Notes under the pieces: generated by a model
The model's input: only the letters and a program-made list of their open reading frames with translations
Database searches by the model: none
Told to the model about the DNA's origin: nothing
Part shown: piece after piece, positions 56,050 through 64,000 of the stretch
Position numbering within the stretch: the stretch's first letter is position 1
How the letters are laid out: each line of letters starts with the position of its first letter
Assembly (NCBI GenBank): GCA_047967505.1
Contig: CM106540.1
Length of the DNA: 64,000 nucleotides
Reading direction: 5' to 3' (one strand)
Origin: Dipteris shenzhenensis
Taxonomy: Eukaryota > Polypodiophyta > Polypodiopsida > Gleicheniales
Translations under genes and position numbers: made by a program

Positions 56050-58330
56050 ATTGATAGAGAAGGCATGCCCCCCCTGTGTGAGCCACACCACCATCCCCCA
56101 AGTGAAGTCTCACTCTATCTATTGTGTGCTAGCCATAATCCTAAAAGTTGCTATCCAAATCCTCTAGGCAGCTGTACATTCCCATAAATAGTGGGGGATC
56201 ATCTCTAGCACTCCCTCTACACAACAGTGACATCTACCATCCGCCTTCATCTACTCCAACGAGGGGCCGATGGGCAAGCCTCATGAACAATCATCCAAAA
56301 GAAATAAGAAATCTTATGTGGCCCTAGGCTGCGATGCCTGAAGAGGGTAATAACCTCCCGAGGGACTGCACCTTCCGATGTGGGTCATATACGAGAAAAA
56401 AGGCACCTCCTCCACCTTGTCTAAGTGCCCGACATGATTTAGCTAGAACTACTCCCTAGAGTTCTACTAAGTGTCACAAAGAGGCTAGCTCCCAGAGCCA
56501 AAATCACCAAACTAATCCATCTAATCCTGATAAGATTGTGTCCAGGTCAATATTCTAAACCCTACCCAGGCAACCCACTATTTGGATCCACTACCACTCC
56601 AATCCCTCCAAGGCCGTCTCCTCTCTGTGTTTTGTCTCTATCTCATCCTGCAAGAGACATATAGGCCCCACTCTGTAGAGCCGACGAGACGGTAGGACCC
56701 AAGGGCCAAAAAAATGAAATCCTAAGAGGGACATTTATCCACACAAGAACTAGCCAGACCAATAGTGAGGAGTCCAGGGGCTGCACAACCCCTCCCACCA
56801 TGAAACGATGATTGCATTGTCAATCTCTACCGTTTGAGTGTCCACTCCTCTCAGATGGGAAAGTGCCTATGCCCTAGCCTCCACGTCTCAAGGTAGTTGT
56901 CTCTAAACCCCAAAAAACCTCGTTGGGCCACCATTCCACTCTGCCCATCCAATGTGCGTCTGTTGCCCTAGCATACGTCCCTTTGCATCCTCGACCTCTA
57001 GATGCCACATGAGTAGTTGTCTCTTAAACTCTTCTTCGTAAGAAGGGCTAGCGCGAATGAGTCCTCCCAACACACACTGCCAAATCTTGAGAAGGCTCCT
57101 CATCAGGGGGGATCCCTTCGCTATGATGAGGGGGGGCTCGAAGAAGATCCACCTATGGGACTACTACCATTGTCCACTTTTGTGGGTGTGTTTCTAAGGA
57201 GTCCCCAATGGAGTAGGAGTTTCCAGAGCTCCGTGCTTGGGGTAAGACCTCGTACTACTAGCTCACCCAAGAGGGATCTGTTTTGCATCTCTAGATCAAT
57301 GATACCTAACCCACCTCGAGACTGAGGTTAGATCACTGCCTGCCATCATGTAACCTGGCTCTAGTGTTCCATGTGCCATCCGATCCTGCCCAAAGGAAGT
57401 TGTATAGCAAGCATCTGAGCTAGCCCATCCACTCCCTGTGAAAGCACGAGCAGGATACTATGTACCAAGCCATGGCAAGAAAGACTTAGTTGGCTACCAA
57501 CACTCTCCCTGTTGAGGAGAGTTTGGTCGAGCTCCAATATAGAAGGAGACCTCACAATAAATAGCCAAGGCACCCCTGACCATCTCAATGCTCTCACAGC
57601 TGAGGCCTCCACATACAAGCCCATGTTATCTACAAATCTTTATTCCAACACTTCCTCCTCTCACTAAATCAGAAGTCACATCCTATAAGGCCTGTAGCCT
57701 AGGAGCATAGAAAGTAACCAAACACCTCAACTACAAAGAGGAGCGGAAGGAGGCAATGGGGCAATCTTGTCATACTGAGCGAGAGAGAAAAAGGCAGTGC
57801 CCATGTGGCCACCCATTGGCCACCTAGTTGGAGCTCCTCCATAAAGAGCTGAAACCCCTTGAATTCACCTCTTTGTAAAACCCAATCTCTACATAGTGCC
57901 CTCCAAAAAGGACTACTCCACCCTATCATAAGCTCAAACTCTAAGGCAATAATAACGAGAGGCTGACCCTCCTCCTTGGCCCAATCCACAAGGTGAAGAT
58001 CTTATGCAGGATGTTGTGCTCCTGAGAACAAAACCAATCTGTGTGTCATGAATGATATCTGGGAGGTGAGGCCTCAACCACAAGCTCAAGACCCTTGCTA
58101 AGATCTTGTATGCAACATCTAATAAGGTGATTGGTCTTCACTGGTGAATGTCTAATCTGTCCCCCCCTTTTGCGATTAGGCAAATGCATCCTCGACTCAA
58201 GGATTGAGGAAGTGAACCTAGGTCAAAAATGTCTTGGGACACCAAAACGAAAAGGGGGGAGAATCAGCTCCCAGAAGCACCGAAAGAAGGCCGAAGTCAA
58301 ACCATCCTCTCCAAGTCACTTTCGAGGAAG
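56050..58330 (-). pseudogene. LINE (non-LTR) reverse transcriptase fossil
   Basis: Minus strand, in order: DEDLREALKAVLPRKWLGED and GLTSAFFRCFWELI (58330-58240), RPITLLDVAYKILARVLSL with LPDIIHDTQIGFV (58140-58010), a YDRVEWSFL-like block with LGF (57920-57860), FMEELQLGG... with LPFSLSLSMTRLPHCLLPLL where RGxRQGxPLSP is expected (57800-57730), PQSRGGLGIIDLEMQNRSLLGEL (57340-57270) and the zf-RVT-like C-terminal region to about 56050. This is the standard order of plant L1-type ORF2. The catalytic FADD box was not seen. Many stops and frame changes show it is old. The endonuclease domain is absent. Confidence 0.75.
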
Positions 58331-58992
58331 GACGGCTTTGAGAGCCTCCCGAAGGTCCTCATCCATGAGTGGAGGCTCTGACTGTCTGCTCAAGCTTGGC
58401 TGGACCAATATCGGAACCTGTGCCCATGCAACCTCACAAGTACAAGGGTCGCAACAGCAGACGACTCCTCAAACTAGAACAACTACTGATAGAAGTATGA
58501 GGTCATCTTAAGGATCGCCCATAGGTCCGTATGCATCTACCCATGTGCATCACACAAACGTTGCAGCTGCATACCAGCTGAGCGTGGCCCCATGGTCTAG
58601 AAGAACAGTCTAGTTAACTTGTCACCCTAATGAACCCATATGGCCCATGAAGAGTGCTAATAGTACTCGACTCAACTAACTTCCATGGCATCAAGATCAA
58701 CCTCCTACTCTCATAATGGACTCTAAGCCACTGGACTCGAGATCCTACTCTCTAAGTCTCACTATGGATGGTAGGTCCCGTCTCAAAGCTCTCTCACTCT
58801 TGCAAGGCATGTCTCAGTCTAAGGGCCTAAGACTGAAGCTCCATGTTGCTCCTAAGGATCCATCTGCCACCCAAGCTACCCACCCATCCCTGGGTCCCTT
58901 TGGCTAGTGCATGTTACACATCCTTCTCTTGGAATAAAGCATCTAGGATGTGAACCGCTTTCTGGGGGATTCAAGGGGGAGCTACTCTAATA

Positions 58993-59845
58993 GGTCCCCC
59001 CACATTGTGTAGAGACCCAAAAGGTCCCCCCCAAAAGTGGAGGGACTCTTGTTCAAAAGGTCTCCTACAAAAGAGGTCCCACCACGGAGGTACCTACGGA
59101 TTGTGTAGAGACCAACATGTATAAATATATCTCAATGGAATGAAGCTCCCACTCTTTGGGGTTCAGTGTTCAAGCTCACTATTGTGTTCATGTGATTGAT
59201 TTCCATTGTGTCCATGCTCTCTTACACTATCGTGTTCTAACATACCCTTACCCTTGCACTCCCTACCCTTGTACTCCCTCTTCCTCCTCCCTCCTTCTCC
59301 ATCTCCTCCTCCCTCCTCCCTCTTCCTCCACCCTCCTCCTCCTCTCTCTTCCTTCACCCTCCTGCTCCACCCTCCTCCACCCTCCTTCTCCCTCTTCCTC
59401 CCTCCTCCTCCTTCTCCTCCTCCCTCTTCCTCTCTCCTCTCTCCTCCTCCCTCCTCCTCCACCCTCCTCTCTCCTCCTCCACCCTCCTTCTTTCTCCTCC
59501 TTCCTTGTCCCTCCTCTTCAACCCTTACCCTTTGAATCCGCAAAGGAGACTAGCTCTCGACTTGTCAACCTTGGACTCCTCCTAAACCCTGCAACCTCCT
59601 CTAAACCATGGAACTCCTAGATAGCTCTCTCAACAATGTCTCCTTTTCAAACCCTGAAATCCCCTTCTAAACCCTTGAACTCCTGTGGAGGCGAGCGCCT
59701 CCATCAATCGTTATGATCAAGCCCTCTTTCTCACCCATGCACACATGAGATCTACCTTCCATCCTTTAGCCTACACCTCTCACCGGAATACGACCCGAGG
59801 ACCTATGCTACACTTGTGAGCACCTATGCTACAACGAGCGATGAC
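58993..59845. repeat. Long direct repeat, left copy (LTR-like)
   Basis: Matches 62663-63295 over its whole length: gtgtagagacc words, a TATA-like tgtataaatatatctc (59120) followed by the shared aatgaagctcccactctttgg, a CTCCTC microsatellite (~59275-59520, expanded here), and a long shared tail to cctatgctacaacgagcga. A TATA box inside a several-hundred-bp direct repeat fits an LTR, but TG...CA ends, primer site and polypurine tract are not clear. Confidence 0.75.
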
Positions 59846-60029
59846 ATGACTGTAGGTGACCAACATGACCCACACCCTTGGAACCTAACAGACTGTTGTT
59901 CAAGAAATAGATCAAAATTCCACATGGGAGTCAACTGTATGTCCAATACAAGCAAGGCCATAGCACATCCCAGATCATATAGCATGACAGTCAACAGTTA
60001 CAACAATGGTCTCAATTATTTGCTACCAT

Positions 60030-60732
60030 GGCCTCAGATGAACAGGAAAGAGACTAAAATTCATAAGCTCAAGTCCAAACCAAGTTGCAAAGTGCTGAGA
60101 CTGAAATTCATAAGCTCAAGGAAAGCATGGCAGAACAAATGCAGCAATAGCTCCTTGCACAAAATGCTTTAGCAAAAAGCAAAAGGTAGAAAGGATGCCC
60201 TACAAGCCACGATTTCTCTCCAAGAAAAACACGTACAACTATCTAATGCCTTGAATAGAAAGGAAGAGGTCGAGCTATCCCTCTCCCAAATGCAAGTCAC
60301 TTGTGATGATATCAAGAAGGAAATGGTGTACTTAAATGAAAGATTACTACTTAAAGAGGATCAGCTCCATGCAATAATAGACACAAACAATGAGTTGCAG
60401 AATAGCCTCAAAGAAGGTAAACATCGAATTCAAGCACTAGAGAAGAGTGCATGGCATCAAGGGAGACACTTGTGAACACCAAAGCAGAGCTGGATGCTCA
60501 AGAGCAAGAGATACTCCAACTCTGCATGCTTAATGATCAATTGCTAGGGCATCCAAGAGCAGCTCAACAATTCAATAGTCTAAAGCTTGCATACACCTCC
60601 ACACTGGGTAAGTATAAAGAAAAGTGCACAGAGTGGCAAAATCAAAAGGCAATAATTTCCAAGTTGAAACTTCAACTACTAGGTCAAGCCAATGACGATG
60701 CGGAGGGGTCAGCACAAGATTTATTGCTATAG
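60030..60732 (+). pseudogene. Coiled-coil coding relic
   Basis: Frames 60251-60475 and 60451-60732 overlap with one frame change near 60455 and join into a helical, charged protein with heptad-like spacing (EKMVYLNERLLLKEDQLHAI-type, then AELDAQEQEILQLCMLNDQL, KYKEKCTEWQNQKAIISKLK). Earlier pieces (60060-60170) are similar in style. It could be the coiled-coil part of an unusual gag-like protein. No family is recognised. Confidence 0.45.
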
Positions 60733-61110
60733 GGCATCACTAGATTATACCAAGAGCTTGTTGCAGTCCTCCAGTAAGAGAATCACCTTGAAGGGAGAAT
60801 ACGCATACCATTGAAACACTTGCAAATCAAGATGTTATACATGTAGTATCTGGTCTGGATTAGACCAAGCCGGTAAGCACAAAGACTCTAAGATCTATAC
60901 CAATGGATGGATGAAGACGAGAAGAATGTGTTTTATCTCTCAGTGCATGCAAATCTCATACGGTTAAAGGTTGATGCAATACTACTATATGAATGCTTGA
61001 TGGGAAGCCCCCCTCTTCGTGTAGTAGCCAGCCTCCTAACCTTACTACAATAATCACCAGTAACTTCCATAGGATATAACTCCCAGAAAAATCCTACATT
61101 AAAGCTAACA

Positions 61111-62404
61111 ATGCCTACCAGAAGCGACAAAGATCTACCAGAGGAATATGTGGTCTACCTTCAATCTAATCTCCCCTATCGTGCCACTCTCTATTTTAAT
61201 CTTCTCACATCCCTCCCTAACTCCAGTACTATCCTCCATACCTTTCTAGAAATCCATGCTAACCCATATTGCTTGCTACGCTGCTTTGCCCATGCCTCTC
61301 AATACTACTGCTTAATCCAAGAATCTAACTCCTATCATCCAATTACACCTAACTTTTTTCCAGCACTTGACAATCCATCCATTGAGAACTATCAAGTTGC
61401 TAAATCCATTTGCCTTGCTCTCCCTCCACTTTCCACCAACATCCCTACTTCTACCTTCTCAAATTCACTACTTGCTTCAACCTCAAGCTTTTCCCCTATA
61501 ACCTCTTTCTCTCCCCCAAGACCACATATTCCTCAAATCTCCCTTGAGTTTTTAATATTAATGATTCCATCATTGAGCTTCAAGAATTGGATAATCCAAA
61601 TCGCACACCCACACAAGAGTTGCAACAGGATACAAATAGGATTTCCATGCCTAGTAATCCCATTTGTGATTTTTGGGGGTGATACCCAGACATGCAGTCA
61701 AGAGGAGGATGGGACCTCTTCGGAATTTCAATGAGTATCCACCAAGTGTAAATCACTCCAGACATCAGCAACAAATTGGAGCCACAGCCTGCTTGGCGTG
61801 GACCAAAGCTGCTCAACGAAAAGTTCCTTCTTAAGTACTTATAAGCTCCATCTTCCTTTCGCACGCATCCCACATTTAATGCGTTACCCTGTCGCTATCG
61901 GTGGGATGCCAAACATCATGATCCAAATAGTGTAGATGCTCCTCGCAATTGGCCATTAATCAATAGAAAGTCCAAGATCAAATGGACAAGCCAAGAAACA
62001 CTCATCAGAGCCTTGGACAAACATGCATCAATTATGCAAGGCAGTTATGACAAAACCTCAAGGAAAGTGCAAAATACAATGAAGCCTTCGCAGTAATCCT
62101 GGAGGTGTTCCTCACTAGTGATGACCATTTGCCCAACCTTAGCTTCAATCCAAATCAACAGATAGATGCTCAAAAAACAAGTCGCCTCTTTTAAAAAGCC
62201 ATATCTCTTCAAGGGCGTTATGTGTGTTTGTTTAAAGAAATGATTGACACTGGCTTCTTAAAAACTAAGCAAGCAATCTACGGTGTTCGTGGATTACACG
62301 GAAAAGATCGACAACAAGCTCGCTCCATCTATCACCAACACCATCTTTACCATACTCATTGGGTACAGACAACCGCCACACATCATCTGCAGACTCAACC
62401 ATAA
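61111..62404 (+). pseudogene. Unrecognised coding relic inside LTR-like element
   Basis: A 207-residue frame from ATG 61111 to TGA 61734 begins MPTRSDKDLPEEYVVYLQSN, is Ser/Pro/Leu-rich in the middle and has no known domain. Further pieces in other frames follow (KIKWTSQETLIRALDKHAS near 61975-62030, FKEMIDTGFLKTKQAIYGVRG at 62229-62300). They probably derive from one gene of the element. Function unknown. Confidence 0.4.
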
Positions 62405-62662
62405 GGATGGGTAATCAAATTGGTCCAGGGGAGTTGTTAACGTTGTGGCAACAAGGGCCAGAAGTGCATCTAGGACAACAACGATGAGTGCATTCTGTGT
62501 GTAGAGTAGCGGCAAAGGTCCGCTTGCAATATCTTGAGCCTGAAAGATGGTATGATGAATCTTAAAGAATAAGGATAGCCAAAATTCTCTCTAAAAAAGA
62601 TCCAATCATACTTACAAAATTAGGATCTAGAGAGATAAACACTAAAAGCATACACTTTTTGA

Positions 62663-63295
62663 GATCCCTCCACTTTGTGTAGAGACCCCCCCAAAAGGTC
62701 TCCTACAAACAAGGTCCCATCACGAAGGTACCCACAGATTGTGTAGAGACCAATATGTATAAATATCTCTCAATGGAATGAAGCTCCCACTCTTTGGGGT
62801 TCAGTGTTCAAGCTCACTATTGTATTCATGTGATTGATCTCCATTGAGTCCATGCTCTCTTACACTATAGTATTCTAGCATGCCCCTACCCTTGCACTCT
62901 TTACCCTTGTACTTCCTTCTCCTCCTTCCTCCTCCTCCTCCCTCCTCCTTCCTCCTCCTCCTCCCTCCTCCTCCTCCTTCCTTGTCCCTCCTCTTCAATG
63001 CTTACCCCTCAAATCCGCGAAGGATACTAGCTCTCCGCAGACTCCTCAACCTTGGACGACTCCTAAACCCTGCAACCCCCTCTGAACCCTGGATCTCCTA
63101 GATAGCTCTCAACCTTGTGCCCTTTTCGAACCCTGGAATCCCCTTTTAAACCCTTGAACTCGCGAGAGCCTCCATCAATCGTTATAATCAAGTCCTCTTT
63201 CTCACATCGCGCGCATGAGATCTACTTTCCATGCTTTAGCCTACACCTCTCGTCAGATTACGACCCGAGGACCTATGCTACAGCGAGCGACGACG
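62663..63295. repeat. Long direct repeat, right copy (LTR-like)
   Basis: Second copy of 58993-59845, with a shorter CTCCTC tract (~62920-62985) and a TATA-like tgtataaatatctc at 62756. Confidence 0.75.
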
Positions 63296-64000
63296 GCCTC
63301 GCCTCAGGAGGTGTTGGCGGCATCCAAAACTCACTAGGCAACCCTTGCCTAGGGCGAGGCTTCACTAGGAAAACCAACCGCCGAACTCAAGCTAATGCAA
63401 GGAGGCAGAATCCTCAAGCAGAGAGGAAGAGGCATGCGCCTCTTTTGAGAGATTTGGGTCAGGATCGTGTCTAAGGGGGGTCGAGAGGAGGAAGAGGAGG
63501 CCACTGACGCTGTTGTAGACAGAGAGGGGAGGAGGGGATCGAGAGGAGAAGAGGAGGCGGCTGATAATACTGCAGAGAAGAGGGGTGGGGGTGCAAAGAG
63601 GGTAAGCCTCTAGAGGCTTTGGGGAGGGGCTTGCTAAAGTGCCAGCGCCATGTCGCCAAGGGAATTGCGTCGAACGTCTCCTAACAAATTCTGGGGGTGG
63701 GCTTAAGAAGCTCCCTCACGCCCTTGGGGCATCATCACTCTGTGCCCTCATGAACTCGCGTTGTCTGCTGTGCGCCTCCTATCTGTAGAGCCTTTTTACT
63801 AGGCCCCCCTGAGGGTTCTACCCATGGCGTCTGGGACTCCATCAACTGCACACCTCCTATTCTGTGGAGCCTTTTTACTAGGCTTCTTGTGCTTCACCCT
63901 AGTCTAGGCCCCCCTGAGGGCTCTACCCATGGCGTCTGGGACTCCATCCGCTGTACAAACTCTTGCTGGTCTCTCTCAAGGTGTGTAGCCCTCCACTCCT
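63296..64000. other. GC-richer flank with ~110-bp tandem repeat
   Basis: At 63786-63850 and 63868-63950 the phrases gtagagcctttttactaggc and cccctgagggctctacccatggcgtctgggactccatc are repeated in tandem. The frame 63115-63474 is unrecognised. Confidence 0.6.

Larger units (their letters stand above)
58993..63295. mobile_element. LTR-like element without recognisable pol
   Basis: Direct repeats of about 850 and 630 bp flank a 2.8-kb centre. The size difference is mainly the CTCCTC microsatellite. The centre has only unrecognised coding relics, so this resembles a large non-autonomous LTR element; a segmental duplication is the alternative. Confidence 0.5.

Noticed and set aside
59156-59620. 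154-residue Ser/Leu/Pro frame and its antisense Arg/Glu/Gly frame
   Set aside because: Both come from the CTCCTC microsatellite in the LTR-like repeat.

Overview
This window is nuclear DNA from a land plant with a large, transposon-rich genome. The evidence is a class III (secretory plant-type) peroxidase gene with spliceosomal GT-AG introns, plant-type Ty1-copia and Ty3-gypsy remains, LINE, CACTA, hAT and Helitron fossils, long CT/GA microsatellites and interstitial CCCTAAA-like repeats. I cannot name the species. The start codons and operon logic of bacteria do not apply here, and most open frames in the window are chance or decayed.

Only one host gene looks intact: a 320-residue class III peroxidase on the minus strand (20333 to 14842). 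Its three exons join in correct phase across introns of about 0.6 and 3.9 kb. The large second intron holds a ~50 bp tandem array, CCTAA-like repeats and a ~400 bp purine-only tract. A second intact frame, at 13584-13910, encodes a small GIY-YIG nuclease domain of unknown affiliation.

Layout, left to right. 0-2 kb: an LTR fragment and a 250 bp duplication. 2.4-2.8 kb: gypsy pol remnant. 5.1-7.3 kb: a short Ty1-copia derivative with both LTRs, PBS and PPT but no pol. 7.4-8.8 kb: a ~105 bp satellite. 9.2-9.5 kb: LRR-receptor fossil. 11.0-12.6 kb: Helitron Rep-helicase fossil with HUH, Tyr and Pif1 motifs, followed at 12.95-13.9 kb by coding relics and the GIY-YIG frame. 14.8-20.3 kb: peroxidase gene. 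22.4-26.8 kb: tandem repeats, a gypsy-like LTR and a broken gene with 16-residue repeats. 27-31.2 kb: an element bounded by long inverted arms full of palindromes, enclosing half a hAT transposase and an antisense protein-kinase fragment. 32-34 kb: LINE ORF1-like relics. 34.2-38.3 kb: a CACTA-type element with divergent TNP2-like and partner genes. 38.7-39.8 kb: copia gag and LTR. 41.3-42.3 kb: repeat array. 43.8-44.5 kb: another LINE ORF1-like relic. 44.7-48.3 kb: a second, different Helitron Rep-helicase fossil. 49.2-51.5 kb: microsatellites and a duplicated G-rich segment. 52.9-53.6 kb: a duplicated coding-like block. 56-58.3 kb: LINE reverse transcriptase fossil. 59-63.3 kb: a 4.3 kb unit flanked by long LTR-like direct repeats with unrecognised coiled-coil coding relics.

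Most calls rest on motifs read by eye in translations, so edges of degraded elements are approximate. The transposon genes do not work together; they are layered insertions of different ages around one peroxidase gene.
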